64,000 bases of DNA from Novosphingobium kaempferiae (lineage in GTDB: Bacteria > Pseudomonadota > Alphaproteobacteria > Sphingomonadales > Sphingomonadaceae), in NCBI RefSeq assembly GCF_021227995.1, contig NZ_CP089301.1, positions 5,332,001 to 5,396,000 of the forward strand, read 5' to 3'. Below the pieces are notes generated by a model. That model worked only from the letters and a program-made list of their open reading frames with translations. It ran no database searches and was not told the DNA's origin. A program made the translations under genes and the position numbers. This document shows, in pieces, positions 33,207 to 41,173 of this stretch; the stretch's first letter is position 1, and every line of letters starts with the position of its first letter.

Positions 33207-33911
33207 ATGCTAGCGTCAGGTCTTCATCCCACAAAGTTGGAAAATGTGAGAAGTGGCGTGATACGGGCGCTTTCTGCTCCGCGACTGGTCTGCGCGATGA
33301 TGTCCGTGGCGCTGTCTGGCGCACTGTGTTCGCCGGCCGAGGCGCGGCCCGAATGGGCCTTCGCGCCCTATCCCTACGTCGTGATCGCCCAGGACACGCG
33401 CAACGTCTTCGCCGAATTCGGGCGCAACATGCGCGTCCCCGTGCAGGTCTCGAAATCGGTTCGCGGCCGCATCAAGGGGCCGCTGCGCGGAGAGACGGCG
33501 GGCGATTTCCTCGACATGGTCGCCGATTCCGGCGGCCTCGGCTGGTATTTCGACGGGTTCGTGCTGCACGTCTGCGCGCAGTCCGAATATGTGACGCGCA
33601 TCCTCGATGCGGGACGGTCCAGCGGCGGGCGGATCGTTGGGCAGGTGCGCACCCTCGGCCTTGCCGACGGGCGTTTCGTCCTCAGCCCGTCGGCCGACGG
33701 ACGCATCGTGCGGGTATCGGGGCCGCCTGCCTATGTCGGCGCCGTCGAGCAGGTCGTGCAGCAGATGCAGTCCGACGCGCCGCCTGCGGCCGCCGCTCCT
33801 TCAGGGGCGCGCATGCCACCTCCCCGAAGCGAGCCCAGAGGCGCGCAGGTCCGCATTCATCGCGGTAATTCCCGCATGGAGACGGTCTCCGTCTCCCGGC
33901 CCAACACCTGA
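33207..33911 (+). CDS. rhcC1: Short secretin protein, RhcC1-like (N domains only)
   Basis: A 234-residue exported protein. The signal peptide ends near residue 46 (SPAEA-RPEW). The mature part has the SctC N0/N1 pattern: YVVIAQDTRNVFAEFGRNMR, FLDMVADSGGLGWYFDGFVL and VGAVEQVVQQMQ. A complete SctC is 550-700 residues with a beta-barrel secretin domain; that part is missing. Rhizobial systems split SctC into RhcC1 (this part) and RhcC2 (the pore). No RhcC2 is found in the window. It is first in the plus operon. Confidence 0.75.
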   Translation: MLASGLHPTKLENVRSGVIRALSAPRLVCAMMSVALSGALCSPAEARPEWAFAPYPYVVIAQDTRNVFAEFGRNMRVPVQVSKSVRGRIKGPLRGETAGDFLDMVADSGGLGWYFDGFVLHVCAQSEYVTRILDAGRSSGGRIVGQVRTLGLADGRFVLSPSADGRIVRVSGPPAYVGAVEQVVQQMQSDAPPAAAAPSGARMPPPRSEPRGAQVRIHRGNSRMETVSVSRPNT

Positions 33912-33941
33912 TTTCAACCCAGCAGCGAAAGGAAGATAAAG

Positions 33942-34163
33942 ATGCCCGTCAATCCCGTTTCCGGTGCAGGCGATCTCTCCGAGATTTCCGGTCAGGCCGA
34001 ATTCGAAGGCGCGCTTGAAAGCGCGCGCGCCGCTGCGGCCGAGGACGATCTGCCCGAAGGCTTCGAGGACGCCATGGTCGAAGGAATGGTCGTCGCCGGT
34101 GGCCAGATGATCATCATGCCACGCGCCAACGACATCCTCGGCGAAGCCATGTCGGACGAGTGA
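33942..34163 (+). CDS. Small acidic T3SS protein, possible needle or rod component
   Basis: A 73-residue acidic protein (MPVNPVSGAGDLSEISGQAE then FEGALESARAAAAEDD), ending with a short hydrophobic stretch (VVAGGQMIIM). A strong ribosome site (AAGGAAG) precedes it. It lies directly before sctI, where Inv-Mxi-Spa clusters carry the needle gene (prgI before prgJ). The sequence lacks the usual needle motif, so identity as SctF is only positional. It may equally be another early secreted subunit. Confidence 0.55.
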   Translation: MPVNPVSGAGDLSEISGQAEFEGALESARAAAAEDDLPEGFEDAMVEGMVVAGGQMIIMPRANDILGEAMSDE

Positions 34164-34185
34164 GGCAGGCGCGGAGGCTGATGCC

Positions 34186-34608
34186 ATGACACCAGGAACG
34201 ATACCCGTCGTGCCGCTTTCGGCGATGGCGGAGCCTCCCTCGCACAACGCCTCTGCGGCGGTCTTCGACAAGATCGCCGCAGAGGCGCGCGAGCGCACGC
34301 AGGATGCAGCCAGTCCGGGTCAGTTCGGCTCGATGGTGCTCGACAACCTCGGCGGCTACATGGAGCGCGTCAGCCGCTTCGCCGAAAAGTCGCCCTTGCG
34401 CGATGGCGCGGACGCGATCCAGGTCACCGCACCGCGCGGTGGCGCGTCCAGCATCGAAGGCGGCGCGGGCGGCGGGCAGCCTTCGCATATCGACCGGATC
34501 ATCACGTCGCTCGGTGCGGTGTTCAACTACTCGATCGAGACGCAGCTTGTGGTCCGTGGCGGTACGCAGGTCTCGGGCGCGGCGAACACGCTGTTGCGCG
34601 GACAGTGA
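34186..34608 (+). CDS. sctI: SctI, T3SS inner rod protein
   Basis: A 140-residue protein whose C-terminal end, FNYSIETQLVVRGGTQVSGA followed by ANTLLRGQ, has the typical SctI form (amphipathic helix ending in NTLLKxQ). The N-terminal two thirds are variable. SctI connects the export gate to the needle base. It sits directly before sctJ, as in most T3SS clusters. Rhizobial NolB holds the same position. Confidence 0.78.
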   Translation: MTPGTIPVVPLSAMAEPPSHNASAAVFDKIAAEARERTQDAASPGQFGSMVLDNLGGYMERVSRFAEKSPLRDGADAIQVTAPRGGASSIEGGAGGGQPSHIDRIITSLGAVFNYSIETQLVVRGGTQVSGAANTLLRGQ

Positions 34609-34630
34609 CGACATGACGGAAAGAGGGTCA

Positions 34631-35413
34631 ATGCGAAGGCGGGTTGGTGTGCGCTGCGCCATGGCCGGACTCGTTATGTCGGCGGCGCTCCTGCTGTGCG
34701 GCTGCGATACCGAACTCTATGCGAACCTTCCCGAGCGGGAGGCGAACGCGATGCTGGCTGCGCTGGACGATCAGGGCATTCCGGCGACGCGCGTGCAGCA
34801 GGAAGACGGCAGGATCGCGATCCACGTCGACAAGGGCAGGTTCGCCGAGGCCGTGCGCGTGCTCGAAGGGGCAGGGCTGCCCCACCGCCAGTTCGAATCG
34901 ATGGGGCAGGTGTTCAAGCGCGACGGCCTCGTCGTGTCGCCCACGCAGGAGCGCGCGCAGATGCTCTATGCGCTGTCGGAGGAACTGTCCGAGACGGTGT
35001 CCGAGATCGATGGCGTCGTGTCCGCGCGCGTCCATGTGGTGCTGCCGTCGAGCGATCCATTGCGCCGCGATGCGCAGCCGTCCTCGGCCTCGGTCTTCAT
35101 CCGCCATGAGCCGGCACTCGCCGTGGGCCCGCTGGTGCCGCGCATCAAGTCGCTGGTCGCAGGCAGCGTGGCCGGTCTGAGCTACGACCGCGTGTCGGTG
35201 GTCACGGTGGCGGTGCCGGGAGAGGCTGCCTCCGTTGGCGACGGACGCCTCGTTCACTTCATGGGCCTCGCGATGGCGCCGTCCAGCGTGACGCGGGCCG
35301 GTTGGACCTTCGGCCTGCTCGGGCTGCTTGCGGCCGCGTTCGGCGCTGTCGCCGCCGCATTCGTGCTCCGCCGACAGCAGGCGGAAATCTACAAGCTGGC
35401 GTCGCCGAACTGA
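34631..35413 (+). CDS. sctJ: SctJ, T3SS inner-membrane ring lipoprotein
   Basis: A 260-residue lipoprotein. The lipobox LLCGC puts the lipidated cysteine at residue 25. The two ring-building motifs are clear (ANLPEREANAMLAALDDQGI; QERAQMLYALSEELSETVSE then IDGVVSARVHVVLP). A C-terminal membrane helix follows at about 230-252. ATG 34631 has GAGGG upstream; ATG 34613 is an alternative with six more residues. The domain order and length match YscJ/HrcJ/RhcJ. Confidence 0.95.
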   Translation: MRRRVGVRCAMAGLVMSAALLLCGCDTELYANLPEREANAMLAALDDQGIPATRVQQEDGRIAIHVDKGRFAEAVRVLEGAGLPHRQFESMGQVFKRDGLVVSPTQERAQMLYALSEELSETVSEIDGVVSARVHVVLPSSDPLRRDAQPSSASVFIRHEPALAVGPLVPRIKSLVAGSVAGLSYDRVSVVTVAVPGEAASVGDGRLVHFMGLAMAPSSVTRAGWTFGLLGLLAAAFGAVAAAFVLRRQQAEIYKLASPN

Positions 35414-35424
35414 AAGTGCCGGGC

Positions 35425-35994
35425 ATGAAATTCGCGATCCATCCCGAGCGGCTTGCCGCCTGCTTCGCCGGTGCGGGGGCGTCCGGCGTCGCCACGGCCA
35501 TGGCGGCAAGCGAGCGCTTCGCGCCCCGGCTGCATCAACTGGCGATGCGGCATTATCGCCTTTCCGACTTGCACATCGCGGACCCCGTGGATCGCCGGCT
35601 TGCCGCGCTCGATCGCGATGAGCTGGAAGCGTTCGCGGTCCCTTGCGGGGCTGTCGTCTGGTCGTCCGCGATCCTGCGCGAGATCCGGGGGAACGTCGTC
35701 GCAGCCATGATCGACCGGTTCGGTTCGAACGCGATGGCGTTGGCCCGCATGCTGTCCGACCTCGCTCTCGACCGCATGATGCCGGAGGGGATCGATGCTT
35801 TTGACGTCGCGCTGCGTGCGGATGGTCGGGGCTGTATAGCGGCCTGGATCGCTGCTCAACCGGCACCCGTGCAGGCGCACTTGCGGCTCAAGTGGCCATC
35901 GGACGCCTTGGTGCCCGACACGCAGGATCTCGATGTTCTTGCCGAGGGAGCCGCAATTCTGAGGCGCGTTGCGGTAGCGGAGTTTCAGGGATGA
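35425..35994 (+). CDS. sctK: SctK, T3SS sorting-platform adaptor
   Basis: A 189-residue protein starting MKFAIHPERLAACFAGAGAS. SctK links the SctQ/SctL/SctN cytoplasmic platform to the inner ring. The family is poorly conserved; evidence is size (NolU is about 210), the position between sctJ and sctL, and the helical pattern IREIRGNVVAAMIDRFGS-like in the middle. The stop overlaps the sctL start (ATGA). Confidence 0.75.
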   Translation: MKFAIHPERLAACFAGAGASGVATAMAASERFAPRLHQLAMRHYRLSDLHIADPVDRRLAALDRDELEAFAVPCGAVVWSSAILREIRGNVVAAMIDRFGSNAMALARMLSDLALDRMMPEGIDAFDVALRADGRGCIAAWIAAQPAPVQAHLRLKWPSDALVPDTQDLDVLAEGAAILRRVAVAEFQG

Positions 35995-36584
35995 GCATCT
36001 TTCCCGCCATTCCGGCGCAGCGAATCCTGCGGGCGGATGATGCCGTGCGTTGGCTCGATGCTGATGCCGTGCTCCGCCAGGCGCAGGCTGAAGCCGCCCG
36101 GATACGCGCATCCGCCGCGACCGAAGTCGAAGCCGCCCGGCGGCAAGGCTACGAGGAAGGCCACAGGGTCGGGGCGGACGAAGGTGCCCGCCTGCTCGAG
36201 CAGGCCCGGTTGGATGCCGGTTGCCTGCTCGCGGGGATCGAAAACGATCTGACGGACCTTGCCCTGACCGTCGTTGCGCGAATCCTCAACGGTTTCGACG
36301 ATCGCGATCTCGTCGGGACGGCGATCCGCTCGGCGCTCGCGGCCTTCGGGCAGGAGCGCGATCTGACCGTAACGGTCGCACCGGCGATGGTGCCGCACGT
36401 CGAGGCATTCGTGGAGGAGCATTTCGGCACCGCACGAAGCATCGAAGTCGTGCCCGACCGGCATCTGGGCTCACGCCAGTGTCTCGTCTCCGACGAGACC
36501 GGCAGCATCGATGCGGGTGTCGATACCCAACTCGCCGTCGTCCGGGAAATGCTCGGTGAGTCCATGGCGGGTGCGCTGACGTGA
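35991..36584 (+). CDS. sctL: SctL, T3SS ATPase stator
   Basis: A 197-residue FliH/YscL-type protein. An Ala/Glu/Arg-rich coiled coil (about 25-75; AVLRQAQAEAARIRASAATE, then RRQGYEEGHRVGADEG) precedes the C-terminal domain (TVVARILNGFDDRDLVGTAI). SctL dimers bind the N-terminus of SctN and regulate the ATPase. It overlaps sctK and sctN by four bases each. Confidence 0.88.
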   Translation: MSIFPAIPAQRILRADDAVRWLDADAVLRQAQAEAARIRASAATEVEAARRQGYEEGHRVGADEGARLLEQARLDAGCLLAGIENDLTDLALTVVARILNGFDDRDLVGTAIRSALAAFGQERDLTVTVAPAMVPHVEAFVEEHFGTARSIEVVPDRHLGSRQCLVSDETGSIDAGVDTQLAVVREMLGESMAGALT

Positions 36585-37915
36585 GTAATCCGACGCACAG
36601 ACTTCAGGGACTGCTGCCCGGCCTCGTCGAAGCGGTCGGGCAGATCGACCTTCACCCGGTCCATGGCCGTCTGCGTGAGATTCGCGGCGTCGTCGTGCGG
36701 GCGAGCCTGCCCTCCGCGCGCATCGGGGAACTGTGCCTGCTGCGCGATCCGGCGGGGCAGCGCATGGTGCCTGCGGAAGTGATCGGCCTCACCGGCGACG
36801 AGGCGATCCTTGCGCCGATCGGCGATCTGGACGGCATGTCGGTGCATACGCAGGTGCTCGCATCCGGTGATGCGCTGCGGGTTCCGGTCGGAGCCGCGAT
36901 GCTCGGCCGCGTGGTCGATCCGCTCGGGCGACTGCTCGACAACGGACCGGCGCTGCCGCCCGACACGCCGATGCGCTCGGTCCATGCCGCCCCCCCGCAT
37001 CCGCTGGAGCGCACGCGGATCGCGCATCCGCTGCGGCTGGGCGTGCGGGCTATCGACGGTCTGCTCACGGTGGCGCGCGGGCAGCGTATCGGCCTGTTCG
37101 GCGAAGCGGGCGTGGGCAAGTCCTCGCTACTGGCCTCGCTCGTCACGGGGACCGAGGCGGACGTCATCGTGATCGGCCTGATCGGCGAGCGTGGCCGCGA
37201 GGTACGGGAATTCGTGGAGGTGCATCTCGACGATGCCGCCCGCGCGCGCTCGGTGACGGTCATGGCGACGTCGGATCGCCCGGCGATGGAGCGCGTCAAG
37301 GCGGCCTACACCGCAACGACGATCGCCGAGCATTTCCGCGATCAGGGGCGCCACGTCCTGCTGGTGCTCGATTCCATCACCCGCTTCGCGCGGGCGCAGC
37401 GCGAACTGGGTCTCGCCGCTGGAGAACCGCCGACCCGCCGGGGCTATCCGCCCTCGTTCTTCGCGGCTCTGCCGCGTCTGCTGGAGCGGGCCGGAACCGG
37501 CCGCCGTGGGTCGATAACCGCGCTCTACACCGTGCTGACCGAAGGCGACGGAGCGCAGGATCCTGTGGCGGAGGAGGTTAAGTCGATCCTCGACGGGCAC
37601 CTGATGCTGTCGCCTGATCTGGCGCAGCGCAATCACTTCCCGGCGATCGACGTGCTCCGGAGCCGCAGCCGGTTGATGGACGCCGTCGCCTCTGCCGAGC
37701 ACCGCCGGCTTGCGGCGGCAGTGCGCGATCACATGGCTGCCTACCAGGAGATCGAGTTGCTGATCCGCATCGGTGAATATGCGGCTGGTGCCGACACGCG
37801 CGCCGATGCTGCGGTAGCCCGCCGCGCGGTGATCGACGCGTTCCTGCGCCAGCCATCCGGCGAAGTCAGCGGTTTCGAGAACACGGTTTCTCGCATGAGG
37901 GCCATCGTCGCATGA
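36581..37915 (+). CDS. sctN: SctN, T3SS ATPase
   Basis: A 444-residue F1-beta-like ATPase. Walker A GEAGVGKS is at 174-181, Walker B LLVLD at 260-264, followed by SITRFARAQRELGLAAGEPP, diagnostic for type III ATPases, then RRGYPPSFFAALPRLLERAG. It unfolds substrates and strips chaperones at the export gate. The start is GTG overlapping the sctL stop. All catalytic motifs are intact. Confidence 0.97.
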   Translation: MSNPTHRLQGLLPGLVEAVGQIDLHPVHGRLREIRGVVVRASLPSARIGELCLLRDPAGQRMVPAEVIGLTGDEAILAPIGDLDGMSVHTQVLASGDALRVPVGAAMLGRVVDPLGRLLDNGPALPPDTPMRSVHAAPPHPLERTRIAHPLRLGVRAIDGLLTVARGQRIGLFGEAGVGKSSLLASLVTGTEADVIVIGLIGERGREVREFVEVHLDDAARARSVTVMATSDRPAMERVKAAYTATTIAEHFRDQGRHVLLVLDSITRFARAQRELGLAAGEPPTRRGYPPSFFAALPRLLERAGTGRRGSITALYTVLTEGDGAQDPVAEEVKSILDGHLMLSPDLAQRNHFPAIDVLRSRSRLMDAVASAEHRRLAAAVRDHMAAYQEIELLIRIGEYAAGADTRADAAVARRAVIDAFLRQPSGEVSGFENTVSRMRAIVA

Positions 37916-38388
37916 AGCGTTCTGCAGAGATCGAGGCCATCGCAGCCATCCGCAGGCTGCGCGAGGAACGGGCGCAGGCAGGCGTCATTGCAGAGGCGGC
38001 GCGCCTCGCGGTTGATGAAACCGAGGCTGGTGCTGCTCGGGATGCCGCGCGCAGGCACGACCAGGAGGTCGAACTGCGCGAACTGCATCTCCTGCAGGCG
38101 CTCGGGCTCGATGCCATGGGACAGGCGGAGCTTGGCCGTGTTCGCGCCGGCTTTCTGAATGCCGATCTTGCGCGCAGCGACCTGCTGGTGCGGATTGGTG
38201 AGGCAGAGTGTGCGGTCGCCGCGCGGCGGGTGCGGCTAGACGATCTGCGAACGGCCTGGCGCAAGCGTTTGCGGGAGCGGGACCGCATCGATCTGGCGCT
38301 GGCGGACGCTCTTCGCGGTGACGTCCGCGAGCGCGAACTGGCGGAAGAGATGGAAAGCGAGGATCTGGGGGGACCGCGGCCATGCTGA
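37912..38388 (+). CDS. sctO: SctO, T3SS central stalk protein
   Basis: A 158-residue, highly charged, nearly all-helical protein (Arg, Glu, Ala, Leu) as expected for the antiparallel coiled-coil stalk FliJ/YscO. It connects SctN with SctV. It overlaps sctN by four bases and sctQ by seven. The sequence is poorly conserved in the family; the call follows from composition and position. Confidence 0.8.
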   Translation: MKRSAEIEAIAAIRRLREERAQAGVIAEAARLAVDETEAGAARDAARRHDQEVELRELHLLQALGLDAMGQAELGRVRAGFLNADLARSDLLVRIGEAECAVAARRVRLDDLRTAWRKRLRERDRIDLALADALRGDVRERELAEEMESEDLGGPRPC

Positions 38389-39407
38389 GAGAGCACATGG
38401 ATCTGCCGTTCCAGCCCGGACCGTGGCCGTCTCGCCTGCATCAGGTCACAGCAGACGCGGTGGACATCCTTAACCGCCTGTCGCGCACCCGCCCGCCTGT
38501 GGTCGCCACGGTGGGTGGCAGGGCCGTCACATTGGTCCTCGACACCATGGTCGCGTCCGAGCCGGAGTGGCTTGCGCTGCCGTTCACCGTTGCGGAAGCG
38601 GGGTGCTGCGTGCGCCTGCCGGAACATCTGGCGGCGTGGAGCATCGCTCCGCTGGAGACGTGGCCGCAGGAGCCCGATCCGCAGGCATTCGCGCTGCTGC
38701 TCGAATTCGCGATGCTGGACCTGCTCACCTGCATCGAGGACGCCGGATTTGCGCCGATCACCTTTGGCGCGGGCGGTGCTTCGGTAGAGCCGGTCAGTAT
38801 CGGCATGCGACTTGATGCCATGCCGTTGGTCCTGGAACTGCCGCTCAAGCTTGCGCTGTCATTGGCCGACCATTTCGATCGACTTGCACCGGTGACAGCG
38901 GCCGACCCGACCCAACTGCCGTTGCTGTTGTGCGCGGAGGCTGCGCGGCAGGAACTCACTGTCGCAGACATACGCAGTCTGCGGCCGGGCGACGTGGTCA
39001 TGCTGGATCGGGTCGAGCCGCTGCTGACCCTTGCAGGCGCTCAGGCGGCGCCCTTGCGCCGCAGCGACAAGGGTTTGGTGCTCGACGGACATTTCGCGCC
39101 GCTGCCACAGCGCGCACCGATTACGGGAAGGATGGATGCCATGGACGCGCTCGACGATGTGGCGCTGGATGCACTGCCGCTGACGGTCGTGCTCGAATTC
39201 CAGCGCCTCACGATGACGCTGGGCGAAGTGCGTGCGCTGGGGCCGGGGAGCATTCTGGCCTTGTCCGCGCAACCTGCGGATCAGGCGAGCGTGGACCTCG
39301 TCGTCAACGGTTCGCGGATCGGCGTTGGAGAACTCGTCCGTATCGGCGAGGGCACCGGTGTGCGCATCGTGCGGCTGGCAGGCACGGACGAGACCGTGCG
39401 ACTATGA
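38382..39407 (+). CDS. sctQ: SctQ, T3SS cytoplasmic ring protein
   Basis: A 341-residue protein with SPOA domains in its C-terminal half (SIRSLRPGDVVMLDRVEPLL-like segment near 195-215; TVVLEFQRLTMTLGEVRALG at about 265-285 and VNGSRIGVGELVRIGEGTGV near the end). SctQ is the FliM/FliN analogue of the sorting platform. ATG 38382 overlaps sctO; ATG 38397 is an alternative. The stop overlaps the sctR start (ATGA). Confidence 0.9.
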   Translation: MLREHMDLPFQPGPWPSRLHQVTADAVDILNRLSRTRPPVVATVGGRAVTLVLDTMVASEPEWLALPFTVAEAGCCVRLPEHLAAWSIAPLETWPQEPDPQAFALLLEFAMLDLLTCIEDAGFAPITFGAGGASVEPVSIGMRLDAMPLVLELPLKLALSLADHFDRLAPVTAADPTQLPLLLCAEAARQELTVADIRSLRPGDVVMLDRVEPLLTLAGAQAAPLRRSDKGLVLDGHFAPLPQRAPITGRMDAMDALDDVALDALPLTVVLEFQRLTMTLGEVRALGPGSILALSAQPADQASVDLVVNGSRIGVGELVRIGEGTGVRIVRLAGTDETVRL

Positions 39408-40060
39408 ACGAGTTTCAGCCCAACATCATCGGCATCATCATCGTTGTATCGCTCATCGGCCTGCTGCCGCTCGCGGTGGTGACGATGACCGGGTTCCTGA
39501 AGATTTCGGTGGTCCTGTTCCTGCTGCGCAATGCGATGGGCGTGCAGCAGTCTCCGCCCAATCTGGTGCTCTACGGCATCGCGCTGATCCTGACCGTCTA
39601 CGTGACGACGCCGCTGGCGGGGAACATGTACAATGCGCTGGAAAGCAGGCCGGTCGACATAGAGACGATAGATGGGCTGCGGGATGCCGCCGAGACCGTG
39701 CGCGAGCCGTTGCAGACCTACCTCGCCCGCTTCGCCAAGGAACGTGAACGGCGCTTCTTCGTGGAAGCGACCGATACCGTCTGGTCGGAGGATGCGCGCG
39801 AGGATCTGCGCGACGACGACCTGATCGTGCTGATCCCGGCTTTCGTGTCGTCGGAACTGACCCGCGCGTTCGAGATCGGGTTCCTGCTCTACATCCCGTT
39901 CCTCGTGGTGGACCTCATCGTCGCCAACGTGCTGATGGCGATGGGCATGTCGATGGTGACGCCGACGCTGATTTCCATCCCGCTCAAGATATTCCTGTTC
40001 GTGGCGGTGGAGGGCTGGTCGCGGCTGATGCACGGCCTGATCCTGAGCTACGGAGGCTGA
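39404..40060 (+). CDS. sctR: SctR, T3SS export apparatus membrane protein
   Basis: A 218-residue FliP/YscR-family protein with four hydrophobic helices. Conserved stretches include MTGFLKISVVLFLLRNAMG, QQSPPNLVLYGIALILT, VLIPAFVSSELTRAFEIGFL and the C-terminal MVTPTLISIPLKIFLFVAVE. It forms the core export gate with SctS and SctT. It overlaps sctQ by four bases. Confidence 0.97.
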   Translation: MNEFQPNIIGIIIVVSLIGLLPLAVVTMTGFLKISVVLFLLRNAMGVQQSPPNLVLYGIALILTVYVTTPLAGNMYNALESRPVDIETIDGLRDAAETVREPLQTYLARFAKERERRFFVEATDTVWSEDAREDLRDDDLIVLIPAFVSSELTRAFEIGFLLYIPFLVVDLIVANVLMAMGMSMVTPTLISIPLKIFLFVAVEGWSRLMHGLILSYGG

Positions 40061-40064
40061 TACG

Positions 40065-40334
40065 GTGGATCAGGATATGTTCCTCGATTTCATCAATCGC
40101 GGGCTGCTGACCGTGCTGCTGGTGTCCGCCCCGGCGCTGGCCACGGCGATCGCGATCGGGCTCACGGTGGGGCTTTTCCAGGCGCTCACCCAGATACAGG
40201 ACCAGACCTTGCCCCAGGCGGTGAAGCTGGTGATGGTGCTGCTGGTCGTGCTGTTCTTCGGGCCGCTGCTGGCAACGCAGGTCACGGCGCTTGCCGGGGA
40301 AGCGCTCGATTCATTTCCCGCGCTGACGCGCTAG
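40065..40334 (+). CDS. sctS: SctS, T3SS export apparatus membrane protein
   Basis: An 89-residue FliQ/YscS-family protein with two helices. The signature GLFQALTQIQDQTLPQAVKL is fully present. The start is GTG 40065 with GGAGG eight bases upstream; ATG 40077 is a weaker choice. It wraps around the SctR/SctT gate. Confidence 0.95.
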   Translation: MDQDMFLDFINRGLLTVLLVSAPALATAIAIGLTVGLFQALTQIQDQTLPQAVKLVMVLLVVLFFGPLLATQVTALAGEALDSFPALTR

Positions 40335-40344
40335 TCGATCCGCG

Positions 40345-41160
40345 ATGGACGCCACTTACGTCACCGGCGTGCTGCTGCCGCTCGCCTATACGCTGCTGTC
40401 GGGCGCGGCGGTGGCGGTGGCGCGGGCGATGGGCATGGTGATGATGACGCCTGCCTTCACCCGGCTCGGGCTCACGGGCATGATCCGCTCGTCGGTCGCC
40501 GTGGTGATCTCGCTGCCGATGATACCGTCGGTGCTCCACGCCATGCCGCAGGGGGCAGAGCAGCCGGGCGCGGTGCTGATTGCGATGATCCTCATCAAGG
40601 AACTCGCGGTAGGCTGCGTGATCGGGCTCGTCTTCGGCGTGCCGTTCTGGGCGGCCGAAGTGGCGGGCGACCTTGTGGACCTTCAACGCGGCTCGACCAT
40701 GGCGCAGCTGGTGGACCCCGGCTCCGCCACGGAATCGACGATCATGGCGACCTTGCTGACGATCACCATGGTCGCGCTGTTCTTCATGTCGGGCGCGTTC
40801 CTGCTGCTGCTCGACGGATTATATCGCAGCTATGACCTGTGGCCGGCGGCGAGCATGGGGCCGGTGCTGCGCGAGGGGGCGTTCCCATTGGTGCTGGGAC
40901 TGCTCGACCGGATCATGCAGACCGCGCTCGTCCTCATCGCGCCGGTGGTGGTGGCGCTGCTGATCGCCGAGGTCATGCTGGCGTTCCTCTCCCGCATGAG
41001 CCCGCAGCTCAACATCTTCGACCTGTCGCTTTCGGTGAAGAACCTGATCTTCTGCCTCGTGATCCTGCTCTACGCCGTGTTCCTGGTGCCGCTGATGGTC
41101 GACCAGTTCGGAATGCTGAAGGGCGCGCAGGACATCCTGCGCGCCCTTGCCGGAAACTAG
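40345..41160 (+). CDS. sctT: SctT, T3SS export apparatus membrane protein
   Basis: A 271-residue FliR/YscT-family protein with six or more helices. Typical elements are ARAMGMVMMTPAFTRLGLTG, IKELAVGCVIGLVFGVPFWA, VDLQRGSTMAQLVDPGS and MSPQLNIFDLSLSVKNLIFC. It completes the gate with SctR and SctS. It is the last gene of the plus operon. In rhizobia sctU follows here; in this window sctU is in the divergent operon. Confidence 0.96.
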   Translation: MDATYVTGVLLPLAYTLLSGAAVAVARAMGMVMMTPAFTRLGLTGMIRSSVAVVISLPMIPSVLHAMPQGAEQPGAVLIAMILIKELAVGCVIGLVFGVPFWAAEVAGDLVDLQRGSTMAQLVDPGSATESTIMATLLTITMVALFFMSGAFLLLLDGLYRSYDLWPAASMGPVLREGAFPLVLGLLDRIMQTALVLIAPVVVALLIAEVMLAFLSRMSPQLNIFDLSLSVKNLIFCLVILLYAVFLVPLMVDQFGMLKGAQDILRALAGN

Positions 41161-41173
41161 GCGTCAGAGCCGA

